Shown here: positions 1 to 7,541 of the stretch, in pieces
How positions within the stretch are numbered: position 1 is the first letter of the stretch
Layout of the letters: every line of letters begins with the position of its first letter
DNA from: JBCDCU01 sp039180865
GTDB lineage: Bacteria > Pseudomonadota > Alphaproteobacteria > Rhizobiales > JACESI01
Length of the DNA: 14,435 nt
Reading direction: 5' to 3'
NCBI GenBank assembly: GCA_039180865.1
Contig: JBCDCZ010000100.1
Coordinates: forward strand, 1-14,435
Translations under genes and position numbers: made by a program
Notes under the pieces: generated by a model
Seen by the model: only the letters and a program-made list of their open reading frames with translations
Told to the model about the DNA's origin: nothing
Database searches by the model: none

Positions 1-1220
1 ACCTGATCGGACTGGTTCTGGTGGAGGCGGATCTCTACGGTATCGAAGCGCATCGTGAATTTCACCGCATTGCTGATGAGATTGGTAAGCGCCTGATTGA
101 AGCGATTGGCATCGACATCGCAGTAGATCTCATCGATCTCGGAATGAAATTCGAGATCGATATCATTGGTGGTCGCAAAGGGCCGGTTGAGTTCCACCAC
201 ATCCTTGACGAGCTTGTTCATCTCTTCAGGTTTCGCATCGACACGGATCTCGCCGGCGGCAATTTTCTCCATATCGAGGAAATCGTTCACGAGCTCCGTC
301 AGGCGGAGGCAATTCTCGTATGAAATGTCGAGGAGACGCCGCGCCTGGGCATCGAGATTTTTGGAGACTTTGGCCTTCAGAAGTGACAAGGCACCATGAA
401 TGGATGTCAGTGGCGTGCGGAGTTCATGGTTCACATTGGAGATGAACTCGTCTTTCAGCTTTTCAGCCGATTTCCGAGCGGTGATGTTCTCGGTGAGCAT
501 GATGACCCCGCCAAGCTTGCCGTCATCGTCACACCAGGGGTGGAGTTCGTAGCGAAGCCACCCGCGCTCGCCATCGGCGCTGATGACGATGGGTTCTTCC
601 GATTGAATAGAACTGCCATTGATCGCCTGCCAGTGCATTTCAAGCCATTTCGGATGCTTTACCGGAACTTCCGGGAAGATCTCGTAATGGCTCTTGCCCG
701 TTACATCGGCTTCGGTGAGGTCGTAGTCCTGAAACCAACGGTCGCTTGCCTTGATGTAGCGCATATTGATGTCGAACATGGCAACGGCGATGGGCGTGCT
801 TTTCATGAAGTGCCGAAGGTGATCGTCCGCTTTGGCGTAAGCGGGAGTGTTCCTGGATGTCCTCGTAATCATGTGAGCGAGAGCGGCAAGGGCGAGAGCT
901 GCGAGAAGCCCGAACGCCATCATCTGAATCGTATCATTCGCTAAGATACTGGTAGGTGCCGCGCTGGTCTCCTGACCGAGTTTTAACTGCCAGCGCTCGT
1001 TGAAGCTTGTGACGTCGCCTTGCGGTCGGAGGGCCATGAGGATCGTGGCAAACCCGAAACCGGCGAGGGTCGAGAAGAAGATCGCGGTTGGTACGAGGAG
1101 GTTTTGCCGCTTGATGCCATTCCTGAGAGGACGTTTGCGACTGTCGAGCATTGCTTTTGGCGAACCGCTCGGACCAAGCCGGGCTTTCTCGATCAGCATT
1201 GAGCCAAACTCATAAACCAT
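1..1220 (-). CDS. Membrane PAS sensor histidine kinase, partial (C-terminus outside window)
   Basis: This open frame runs from ATG at 1220 to the left window edge (406 codons, no stop), so the C-terminal part of the ATPase domain is missing. Two hydrophobic segments (about residues 41-63 and 98-117) flank a short loop of about 35 residues, probably periplasmic. A PAS-like domain follows (about 132-250, ending in LTENITARKSAEKLKDEFIS). The HisKA H-box VNHELRTP carries the phospho-accepting His265. The N-box QALTNLISNAVKF (about 376-388) opens the HATPase domain; the G boxes would lie beyond the edge. By family it autophosphorylates and passes phosphate to a response regulator, none of which is seen in the window. 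The signal is unknown. ATG 1220 is the first ATG after an in-frame stop; its ribosome site is poor, and Met8 or an upstream GTG/TTG are alternatives. Confidence 0.93.
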   Translation of the reverse strand, partial: MVYEFGSMLIEKARLGPSGSPKAMLDSRKRPLRNGIKRQNLLVPTAIFFSTLAGFGFATILMALRPQGDVTSFNERWQLKLGQETSAAPTSILANDTIQMMAFGLLAALALAALAHMITRTSRNTPAYAKADDHLRHFMKSTPIAVAMFDINMRYIKASDRWFQDYDLTEADVTGKSHYEIFPEVPVKHPKWLEMHWQAINGSSIQSEEPIVISADGERGWLRYELHPWCDDDGKLGGVIMLTENITARKSAEKLKDEFISNVNHELRTPLTSIHGALSLLKAKVSKNLDAQARRLLDISYENCLRLTELVNDFLDMEKIAAGEIRVDAKPEEMNKLVKDVVELNRPFATTNDIDLEFHSEIDEIYCDVDANRFNQALTNLISNAVKFTMRFDTVEIRLHQNQSDQ

Positions 1221-1496
1221 ACTCTGATACTCATTACTTACGAGCAACGCATTGACTTGATATAGCGTCACTGCCGCGAGGTGAATGGCCTCTGCTTATT
1301 GCGATGTCCGCCGTCGATGGCCTTTGCTCACCCGTCGGACGCTTTGACTGACAAGGTCAATATCCGTGAAAAGCCTAAATGAATGGTTTCATGGCTAAAA
1401 TTTGAGGGTGTCATTAAGAATCGGGAAAAATAGCTTAGACGGCAATCGACCCGTACAGGCTCAACGCCTTGAAGCAAGGGCTGCGCCCACCTGCGA

Positions 1497-2456
1497 CTAA
1501 ATCCGGGTCGTCTGAGTCAGGTTCAACGTGGAGACAATGGCGTCGAAGATGAGAAGTTCCTGGGTCAGCTCTTTGATGGCCGGACTGTCCGCAAGTGGCT
1601 GCGCAATCGACGCGATCTCAAAAGACGGCTCGCGTTTGTCGATGGCGATTAAAAGGTCGCCCGCATCGAACGCGACACGCACCGTCGCGTGTTTGAAAAG
1701 TGCGCTCAGCTCAACCAGACGTTCCATAAAGGCGGGTGTCAGAAGATAGCGCGCTTCGACTTGGTCCGTGCTGTAGACCTCGAAAACGCCTTCGAAGACA
1801 GGATCTTCCAGCTTCACGCGGCCAAGATTGCCGCCAACGAAACGAAAGCTGTTGAAGAGCCCCTGATCGTTTGTGATCAGTGTCCGGCCACGAAAGCGCT
1901 TTTTAAAGGCGAGCCGACCAAGCAGTCCGCGGAAGGTCGTCACCCTCCGTGCGCGCTTACCGGTGAATCGCATCTTTTCCATATGGCATTCCACGAGGTC
2001 GAGCGGAATGCCCCGAAAGTCGCCCTGGAAGCGATCTTCGCTCTTGAAGCTCGAATAATAGGGTACGAGTTCGATATCGCGAAAGCGGTCTTCCAGCCCG
2101 GTGTCTCCGGGGTTGGTATCGTAGGTGAGACCGAAACCGGCTGCGATTTTACTCAAAAGCCCGGATTTCACCCGCAGTTTGAAGGCTCGGACCGGCTGCA
2201 TCGCAAAGGTATAGGCGGCATAAGCGACAAGAGCTGGTATCCCATACTTTACTCTGGGATCGGAAACTTGAAGATGAACGTCTAGAAAATAGAAAAAGGC
2301 CGGAAGGGCGGACAAAAGGCCGATCGCCGATAAAACCGCCCGGGCCCGCTGCGATTTCAATGCGGACAGGCGGTCGCTTTCCAGGCTTTCCAGCCAGGCG
2401 ATCTGGCGCGCATCAAGAGCAACCGCCTTTTCGGAAATGGTCGCGGCAACGCTCAT
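1497..2456 (-). CDS. DUF3137 family membrane protein
   Basis: A 319-residue protein of the DUF3137 type, whose biochemical role is not established. Two hydrophobic segments sit near the N-terminus (about residues 41-62 and 72-89). A long soluble part follows with the pattern typical of the family, including DIELVPYYSSFKSEDRFQG and DLVECHMEKM, a short basic stretch (KRARR) and an alternating strand-like C-terminal half. Its ATG overlaps the stop of the upstream lemA-like gene by four bases (ATGA, 2453-2456), which indicates translational coupling and a shared transcript. Genes of this family are often found beside lemA, which supports both calls. No convincing terminator with a T-tract is seen downstream between 1221 and 1496. 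Confidence 0.85.
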   Translation of the reverse strand: MSVAATISEKAVALDARQIAWLESLESDRLSALKSQRARAVLSAIGLLSALPAFFYFLDVHLQVSDPRVKYGIPALVAYAAYTFAMQPVRAFKLRVKSGLLSKIAAGFGLTYDTNPGDTGLEDRFRDIELVPYYSSFKSEDRFQGDFRGIPLDLVECHMEKMRFTGKRARRVTTFRGLLGRLAFKKRFRGRTLITNDQGLFNSFRFVGGNLGRVKLEDPVFEGVFEVYSTDQVEARYLLTPAFMERLVELSALFKHATVRVAFDAGDLLIAIDKREPSFEIASIAQPLADSPAIKELTQELLIFDAIVSTLNLTQTTRI

Positions 2457-3034
2457 GCGGCGAAGAACTCCTCAGCACTAACTGGCTTCCTGTCCGCCTC
2501 GGCAATTTCAAAAAACGGCATGGCGCGGATTTTCAGGAAAGAGGCGATGAAGCTCGAGGGGAAGATCTCAACGGCATTTTTCAAATCCTCCGCAGAAGCA
2601 TTATAGAAGCGGCGGGCTGCGGAGATATGCGCTTCAACCTCTTCATAGCTTTGCTGGGCCTGCGTCATGGTTTCAATGAAACGCGTCTGCGGGTAATTCT
2701 CAAAGCTTGCGAGAATGCCCTGCATCAGGCTGGAGATTTCCGCTTCCGTGTCGAGATACCGCTTCAGCGTTTCCGGATCTTTCGCATCCGCTCCAGCCGC
2801 TGCCGACACACGGAGCTCTGTGACTCGCTCGATGAGCTCGATTTCGCGGGTCATCGTTTCCTTGGCGATCGCCAGAATGTTCGGGATCAGGTCGCGGCGC
2901 TGCTTCAATTGAACATCAATGCTTGAAAGGGCGCCGAGCGCCGCATTGCGCTTTTGAATAAGGCGAACATAGAGAAAAAACAGGATCGCGGCGGGGATCC
3001 CAACCACAAGCAATTCACCAAGAGACACAGCCAT
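2453..3034 (-). CDS. lemA: LemA family protein
   Basis: A 193-residue LemA-type protein. It has one N-terminal membrane segment (about residues 5-24) and then a helical cytoplasmic or periplasmic bundle with family hallmarks: SIDVQLKQRRDLIPNILAIA (about 38-57) and ARRFYNASAEDLKNAVEIFPSSF (about 140-162). The molecular role of LemA in bacteria is not settled. The frame stays open upstream to 3145, but I chose ATG 3034 because the membrane segment begins directly after it and an AGAGG ribosome site lies a few bases upstream. The upstream extension would add a cysteine-containing basic stretch unlike the family. The gene is coupled to the DUF3137 gene by a 4-base overlap. Confidence 0.9.
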   Translation of the reverse strand: MAVSLGELLVVGIPAAILFFLYVRLIQKRNAALGALSSIDVQLKQRRDLIPNILAIAKETMTREIELIERVTELRVSAAAGADAKDPETLKRYLDTEAEISSLMQGILASFENYPQTRFIETMTQAQQSYEEVEAHISAARRFYNASAEDLKNAVEIFPSSFIASFLKIRAMPFFEIAEADRKPVSAEEFFAA

Positions 3035-3134
3035 ATCCTCTCGAAACAGATTTGCGTGCCGCCATCGGCGCGCTTTCGGATTGCTCGAGAGAGTACAAAA
3101 AAGACCTTGAATCAGCGCAAAGTACGCGCCGGGC

Positions 3135-3160
3135 ATTTGAATCAAATTGAACGATTGATT
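3135..3160. promoter_or_regulatory. Inverted repeats upstream of the lemA operon
   Basis: ATTTGA-A-TCAAAT (3135-3147) is a perfect 13-bp palindrome with a central base. It overlaps a second inverted repeat, AATCAA (3140-3145) with TTGATT (3155-3160). Both lie 100-126 bp upstream of the lemA start in AT-rich DNA, a position that suits an operator or promoter. The binding protein is unknown. AT-rich palindromes also occur by chance. Confidence 0.35.
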
Positions 3161-3233
3161 TTAAATGTTCGGTAACTGTAAGCGGTATTCGGCTCGGGGG
3201 CTTCGCCGCCTTGCGTGCAAAGGCTTTGCTTCC

Positions 3234-3258
3234 AAAAAAAAGGCGACCGAAGCCGCCT
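3234..3258 (-). terminator. Intrinsic terminator of phoX
   Basis: Read on the minus strand, AGGCGGC-TTCG-GTCGCCT forms a 7-bp stem (one G-U pair) closed by a stable UUCG tetraloop and followed by a run of T. It starts 28 bases after the phoX stop codon, so it ends the phoX transcript and insulates the lemA operon that begins about 200 bp further on. Confidence 0.93.
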
Positions 3259-3286
3259 CCAATAGCGCAACAATCAAAACCTGCGC

Positions 3287-5311
3287 TTAGACCGCAATCA
3301 CGCCGCCATCTTCTTTCGTCACAACAACGACCGACGGGCGCGGGGGCATGGCCGCGTCGAAATCGGGCCAGCGGGTGGCCGGATCCTCAAAGGTCGAGTT
3401 CCGCTCAAAGCCTGCAAAGTCCTTGGTACCATCTGTTCCAGGGTGTTGAACCGCAAGGAAGAGCGTCTTGCTCTCGTCGGCAAAATACGGACCGCAGAGC
3501 TCGCCGCCGACCGGGCAGCGGAAGAAGAGCTTTGAGTGGCCTCTAAGATCGCCTTCCGTCTCAAGTGCGTAGAGCCCGTCGGACTTACCGGTACGGCCCC
3601 AGTTTCGGCCCTGATCGGTCGAAATCCAAAGGCGGCCATTGTCGTCAATCGCGCAATTGTCCGGTGAACCGAACCAGCCGTTCTCGGACGTTTCCGGGTT
3701 CCACATGGCGCCGACCTCTTCAAGCTTCGGATCGCCGCATAGAACGAGGATCGACCAGGTGCCCTTGGTCGCCGAGTGATTGCCGCCGTCTTCGCGGATC
3801 TCGACAATGTGGCCGAAGCGGCTTTCAGGCCGTGGATTGGCTTTATCCAACTGATCTGCTTTGCGCTTCGAATTGTTGGTGAGCATGATGTAAGCCACAC
3901 CATCGCCGCGCGGCTGGGCATCTTCCGGGCGGTCCATCGGGGTGGCGCCGAGAACGTCGGCTGCAAGACGCGTGTCGATTGCAATATCGGCCTGGCTCTC
4001 AAAACCGTTGTCGGCAGTCAGCGGCCCTTCGCCATGAATGAGCGGCAGCCAGTCGACCACGCCGTCATCGTTGAAGCGCGCCACATAAAGCGTGCCTTCC
4101 GACAAGAGCGTTGAACCGAAATGCGAATTCTCTTCGCTCACAATCTCAGCCGAGACCCATTTATATTGGTAGTCGAACCGGTTATCGTCGCCGGAATAAA
4201 TCACCAGACGGCCGTCTGAGGCGATGGTCGTCTCAGCACCCTCGTGGCGGAAACGACCAAGGGCCGTGTGCTTGATCGGTGTTGCATTCGGGTTCAGCGG
4301 ATCGACCTCGACGACATAGCCAAAACGGTTTGGCTCGTTCGGCTCTTTGTCGATGTTGAAACGGTCGTGGAACTTGCCCCAGGCATAGGCCATGCCCGGA
4401 ACGCCATACCGTTTCCTAGAGGCTTCTTCCGAGACGCCGGTGAGATCCGCATCGCCTTCGCCGTCCGCTGTGTCGGTCCAGAAATAGAGGTGGAAGTTTT
4501 CTTCCGCCATCAGATAGGTGCCCCAGGGCGTGATGCCGCCGGCGCAATTGTTGATCGTCCCAAGAACGGTCATGCCGGACGGATCGGCGGTGGTGCGAAG
4601 GCGCGGGTGACCGGCAGCCGGGCCGTCAAAGGTGATCGGCGTGTTTGCCGTAATCCGGCGGTTGATCGGGTTGTCGCGGTTCACCGCCCATTTGCCGTCG
4701 CCGCCTTTGACGATTTCAAAGACCGATCCGCCATGGGCCGCCATTTCAATATCGGCAAGCTCTTTTGTCATGTCCTTGAAGCCGGATCTATCCTGGCGGC
4801 CGATCTTGGGGAACATAACCTCTTCATTGGTGTATTCGTGGTTGACGCAGAGCATGCCGCGGCCAGGTGCCGTTTCGACAAACCCGACATAGTCATTGTT
4901 GTAGCCGAATTGCCGTGCCTGGGCGTCTGCAGTCTGGTTCATCACGTCGAACTCCGGCGCATCCGCAGTGATCGGATCGCCCCATCGCACCAGAATGTCG
5001 GCATAATAGCCGTTGGCGATGTGGTGCTTGACGTCGTTACCCCAGGCGAGCTCTTCAAAAATAAAGCGGCTGTCGGCGGCTGAGGCGGCTAGCGCCGGAC
5101 GGGTTGATGTGAGTGCGGTCGTGCCGAAAAGTGATGTGGTTGCGGCAACGGCAAGCGATCCGCGCAGGAAATCCCGGCGGCCATACCGGCGCTGGATCAC
5201 GTCTCCGATGGTGTTGCTGAGATTTGGGTTGGTCGGAATATCGTCGAACGCTTCGGAGGTCTCGCCTTTGTTGCCGTAAGCGTCATTTGCAATGATGTCT
5301 CGTCGTGACAT
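3287..5311 (-). CDS. phoX: PhoX-type alkaline phosphatase (DUF839), Tat-exported
   Basis: A 674-residue protein of usual PhoX length. The N-terminus has a long hydrophilic stretch and then a twin-arginine signal, GRRDFLRG (residues 44-51), followed by an alanine-rich hydrophobic run and a likely cleavage site after ALA near residue 75. This implies export of a folded metalloenzyme by the Tat system. Family hallmarks include CVNHEYTNEE, TPWGTYLMAEENFHLYFW, GRFRHEGAETTIA, VIYSGDDNRFDYQYKWVS and AVQHPGTDGT near the C-terminus. PhoX enzymes are calcium/iron-dependent phosphomonoesterases that release phosphate from organic esters outside the cytoplasm. A good ribosome site (AGGGAG) precedes the ATG. 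A Pho-box-like element 77 bp upstream suggests induction by phosphate starvation. Confidence 0.95.
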   Translation of the reverse strand: MSRRDIIANDAYGNKGETSEAFDDIPTNPNLSNTIGDVIQRRYGRRDFLRGSLAVAATTSLFGTTALTSTRPALAASAADSRFIFEELAWGNDVKHHIANGYYADILVRWGDPITADAPEFDVMNQTADAQARQFGYNNDYVGFVETAPGRGMLCVNHEYTNEEVMFPKIGRQDRSGFKDMTKELADIEMAAHGGSVFEIVKGGDGKWAVNRDNPINRRITANTPITFDGPAAGHPRLRTTADPSGMTVLGTINNCAGGITPWGTYLMAEENFHLYFWTDTADGEGDADLTGVSEEASRKRYGVPGMAYAWGKFHDRFNIDKEPNEPNRFGYVVEVDPLNPNATPIKHTALGRFRHEGAETTIASDGRLVIYSGDDNRFDYQYKWVSAEIVSEENSHFGSTLLSEGTLYVARFNDDGVVDWLPLIHGEGPLTADNGFESQADIAIDTRLAADVLGATPMDRPEDAQPRGDGVAYIMLTNNSKRKADQLDKANPRPESRFGHIVEIREDGGNHSATKGTWSILVLCGDPKLEEVGAMWNPETSENGWFGSPDNCAIDDNGRLWISTDQGRNWGRTGKSDGLYALETEGDLRGHSKLFFRCPVGGELCGPYFADESKTLFLAVQHPGTDGTKDFAGFERNSTFEDPATRWPDFDAAMPPRPSVVVVTKEDGGVIAV

Positions 5312-5387
5312 GGGGGCTCCCTGATCGTGCTGGGGTTCCGAGGTTTAACTCGGATTGTCATGAAGAGCTCCTTCTGATCACTCCTCC

Positions 5388-5405
5388 ATGTCAGACATAT
5401 GACGT
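5388..5405 (-). promoter_or_regulatory. Candidate Pho box (PhoB site) upstream of phoX
   Basis: On the minus strand ACGTCAT-ATGT-CTGACAT has the 7-4-7 layout of a Pho box. It matches CTGTCAT/CTGTCAT at 11 of 14 repeat positions by my count. It lies 77 bp upstream of the phoX start, in the same orientation as the gene. I see no good -10 hexamer at the expected distance, so the call is tentative, but the target gene fits exactly. Confidence 0.55.
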
Positions 5406-5469
5406 TTGTGCTCACCAGTTCGTGTTTCCACGCGGTATCGTGTCAGGGCTTGAATACCGGGCGCAAGGC

Positions 5470-5498
5470 GCGTCCCGGAAGGCCACCTCCCGGAACGC
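5470..5498 (-). terminator. Strong hairpin after the secreted ferredoxin-like gene
   Basis: In the minus-strand transcript GCGTTCCGGGAGG pairs with CCTTCCGGGACGC across a TGG loop. That gives a 13-bp stem with two G-U wobbles and no mismatch. It begins 12 bases after the stop codon at 5511. There is no T-run behind it, so it may be a Rho-assisted terminator or a 3'-end stabiliser rather than a classical intrinsic terminator. It also separates this transcript from the phoX promoter region. Confidence 0.6.
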
Positions 5499-5510
5499 AT
5501 TTCATGTGAA

Positions 5511-6260
5511 TCAGAACATGACGCGCGTGAAATAGGTGTCCTCGTCGCGCTCAAATGTGGCGTCTCGAATGTCGACGCTTTTAAGCCAGCGCTCGTCGCT
5601 ACGGAACTTCTCGACGTCTTCCAGCGATTGCCATTCGAAAAGGCCGAAAATCTGCGGACTATAGGTCGGAAAATTCGGGTCCGAGACGCCCGGCGCTGGG
5701 CCAAAAAAGGCTTTTGTCGCGATCTTGTACTCTTTCAGGACAGGCGTGATCGCCTGGAAATAACGGCCAATCACCTGCATCACCACCTGCATTTGCTCTG
5801 GCGATTTGGCAATTGTCCACGCGTGGGTTGCGTCATAGATCCTGTCCTCATGAAGTTCGACGGACGTATCCCCACGCACTCCAAAGAAACCGAGATCGGT
5901 GATGTGGTCGTCGATCACATCCCATGCGGCCGAACCTGTTAGCGCGCTTCGGCGGGAGGGATCACTCCATTGCAGAAAAACAACATGAGTGATCGGGTGG
6001 TTCTCGCTTTCATTCCGGATGACTTCGAGATTGGTGAGATGTTCGCCGCCCGCGGCATTGATCGCCGCTTCAAGGTTCGCAAGATCATCCGCGACGCCAT
6101 TGTTGTTGAGATAGATCGCTTCAACGAGCGCTCCGGCCCGGATCGTGAAGTTGTCTGTACGCCCGCTGTCAGCGGTCACTTGCGCGGCACTGAGGAGTGC
6201 GAGCGCGGCCGCAGCCGCCATTACAGCAAGAAGTGCGGCAAGGGATAGTCGGATCGTCAT
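5511..6260 (-). CDS. Secreted protein with two putative ferredoxin-like (DUF1330/ABM-like) domains
   Basis: A 249-residue protein with a Sec-type signal peptide (basic start MTIR, hydrophobic residues about 6-25, likely cleavage near AAQVTA at 26-30). The mature part looks like two repeats of a dimeric alpha/beta-barrel (ferredoxin-like) unit. The first covers roughly 37-135, with THVVFLQWSD as its central strand. The second covers roughly 140-249, where IFGLFEWQSLEDVEKFRSDE followed by FTRVMF has the strand-helix-strand form of DUF1330/ABM proteins. No catalytic residues can be assigned. It has a good ribosome site (AAGGAG) and is divergent from a LysR regulator 214 bp away, which probably controls it. 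The fold is inferred from pattern only; the export is clear. Confidence 0.7.
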   Translation of the reverse strand: MTIRLSLAALLAVMAAAAALALLSAAQVTADSGRTDNFTIRAGALVEAIYLNNNGVADDLANLEAAINAAGGEHLTNLEVIRNESENHPITHVVFLQWSDPSRRSALTGSAAWDVIDDHITDLGFFGVRGDTSVELHEDRIYDATHAWTIAKSPEQMQVVMQVIGRYFQAITPVLKEYKIATKAFFGPAPGVSDPNFPTYSPQIFGLFEWQSLEDVEKFRSDERWLKSVDIRDATFERDEDTYFTRVMF

Positions 6261-6413
6261 TTTGGTCTCCTTTTTTGTGTGAAATCTTCAGACATGCCTC
6301 TCCCGTTCGCCCGATTGAAACCGGGCATCAGGGTGCGATTTTGTTGATCGTCGTCAGGTTAGGCCGTGGCTTGTTCACCGTAAGGCCCATTGCGTTTTCC
6401 GCAGACTAAACGT

Positions 6414-6444
6414 ACCGATATTGATACGCACGGACCAATATTGG
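6414..6444. promoter_or_regulatory. Candidate LysR operator between divergent genes
   Basis: Two near-identical decamers, ACCGATATTG (6414-6423) and ACCAATATTG (6434-6443), are spaced exactly 20 bp start to start, about two helical turns. The second forms the perfect palindrome CCAATATTGG (6435-6444). The pair lies 31-61 bp upstream of the LysR start and in the spacer shared with the secreted gene, a typical place for autoregulation and divergent activation by a LysR protein. Confidence 0.5.
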
Positions 6445-6474
6445 GTTTCAATGGTGCAATAACGGGACGGCGGG

Positions 6475-7386
6475 ATGCAGTATCCGGACAAACGGTTTGA
6501 TTGGGAAAGCATGCGGGTTTTCCTCGCTGTCGCACGGACGGGTTCGGTGCGCTCGGCTGCGAAGAAACTCGGCGTCGGCCATTCGACCATTTCGAGGCGA
6601 ATAAGCGGCCTTGAGGCTGATCTGGGGGTTAGACTGTTTGAAAAGGTCCCGGGCGGTCTCGCATTGACAGAGGTCGGGGAGCGGGTGCTTGGTCATGCCG
6701 AGCGGGTTGAAGCGGAAATGTTCGATCTTGAGCGGCAGGTTATGGGGCGCGACACGGCACCGGCTGGGCGCGTGCGGCTTACCCTCCCGCCGCCCATGGC
6801 GTACGGTCCGCTGATGACGGATCTTGTGCGCTTCGCCGATGCCTATCCGGAAATCGACGTTGAAATCGTCGTTACCTACGCGGTCTCCGATCTCACCCGC
6901 CGCGACGCTGATATCGCGGTACGCTTTCTGGATGAACCGGAAGGCTGGCTTGTCGGGCGGCGCCTCCCGATCTTTCGCGATGCGATATACGCAACGCCGG
7001 ATTACATCTCGATGCATACGTTAGACGGGGTAAATCCGACCGCTCGCTATATCGGCTGGACGGGCGATGAAGATCATCCAGCCTGGGTGCGGGGCATGCC
7101 CCATCCCGATTGTCCGATCCGCTGGCGGATCGGCGACGTGACGGCACAAGCGGCAGCCGCGAGAGCAGGGCTTGGCATGTGCCTTCTTCCATGTTGGGTG
7201 GGTGATCTTGATGATGCACTTGTCCGCGTCCCACCGGGCAACACGGTCTATGAGCGTCAGGCTTGGGTCCTGACCCATCCGGATCTCAGGACAACGGAAC
7301 GGGTAAGGCTTTTTGTGCGCTATCTCCTTCAATGTTTCGAGCAGCACCGCCCGACTTTACAAGGCGAGCGTGTCGTTGACGCTTGA
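6475..7386 (+). CDS. LysR-family transcriptional regulator
   Basis: A 303-residue protein with the LysR layout. The N-terminal winged helix-turn-helix (about residues 10-68) contains RTGSVRSAAKKLGVGHSTIS and RRISGLEADLGVRLFEK. The effector-binding domain begins near 93 with AGRVRLTLPPPMAYGPL and carries the family segment DADIAVRFLDEP. LysR proteins bind as tetramers upstream of target promoters and respond to a small molecule; the ligand here is unknown. It diverges from the secreted ferredoxin-like gene and lies 155 bp upstream of a dehydrogenase in the same direction. Either could be its target, with the divergent gene the more likely. The start has only a weak G-rich ribosome site but no better ATG. 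Confidence 0.93.
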   Translation: MQYPDKRFDWESMRVFLAVARTGSVRSAAKKLGVGHSTISRRISGLEADLGVRLFEKVPGGLALTEVGERVLGHAERVEAEMFDLERQVMGRDTAPAGRVRLTLPPPMAYGPLMTDLVRFADAYPEIDVEIVVTYAVSDLTRRDADIAVRFLDEPEGWLVGRRLPIFRDAIYATPDYISMHTLDGVNPTARYIGWTGDEDHPAWVRGMPHPDCPIRWRIGDVTAQAAAARAGLGMCLLPCWVGDLDDALVRVPPGNTVYERQAWVLTHPDLRTTERVRLFVRYLLQCFEQHRPTLQGERVVDA

Positions 7387-7444
7387 AGCTTGAATGCCAA
7401 CCATTTTGCCGGTACATCGGATCGGAATTCTGGAGGGAACGATT

Positions 7445-7465
7445 ATGGATAAGCGGCACCGGTAA
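7445..7465 (+). CDS. Six-codon open frame with a strong ribosome site (possible leader peptide)
   Basis: ATG GAT AAG CGG CAC CGG TAA reads MDKRHR and is preceded by GGAGGGAA at good spacing, a better ribosome site than that of the dehydrogenase 77 bp downstream. It is followed by an imperfect hairpin and a run of six T. It could be a leader peptide, or the eroded start of a lost gene. Chance is also possible at this length. Confidence 0.25.
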   Translation: MDKRHR

Positions 7466-7488
7466 TCCGGATGAACAAACGCCCGCAT

Positions 7489-7525
7489 GCCACGGCTCGA
7501 CCGCTTGTGGCGCCCATGATTTTTT
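7489..7525 (+). terminator. Weak attenuator-like hairpin ahead of the dehydrogenase
   Basis: GCCAC (7489-7493) pairs with GTGGC (7507-7511), and a run of six T follows at 7520-7525, nine bases after the stem. The stem is short and the T-run is displaced, so termination would be inefficient at best. It is noted because it lies between a six-codon frame and the dehydrogenase start. Confidence 0.25.
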
Positions 7526-7541
7526 CTGATGAGATTGTTCC

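Noticed and set aside
396..944. 182-codon plus-strand open frame
   Set aside because: It is antisense to the PAS and HisKA region of the histidine kinase, which is clearly the real gene.
1440..1496. Small dyads (CCTTG-CTT-CAAGG and GGGC-GCA-GCCC) after the DUF3137 gene
   Set aside because: The stems are four to five bp with no T-run directly behind them, too weak to call a terminator.
1689..2285. 198-codon plus-strand open frame
   Set aside because: It is antisense to the DUF3137 gene and has no domain signature.
3035..3145. Upstream extension of lemA to 3145
   Set aside because: It adds 37 residues unlike the family, has no ribosome site I could see and overlaps the likely promoter dyad.
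3319..4002. 227-codon minus-strand frame inside phoX
   Set aside because: It is Arg/Ser-rich out-of-frame translation of phoX. The phoX frame carries the family motifs with no frameshift.
4244..5083. 279-codon open frame on the plus strand
   Set aside because: It lies fully antisense to phoX and has no family-like sequence. It exists because the opposite strand is a long GC-rich gene.
5197..5361. 54-codon frame (from ATG 5361) with an AAGGAG site, overlapping the phoX start
   Set aside because: The ribosome site is good, but the sequence is low-complexity Thr/Pro/Arg text mostly within phoX in another frame. I could not support it as a gene; a leader role remains possible.
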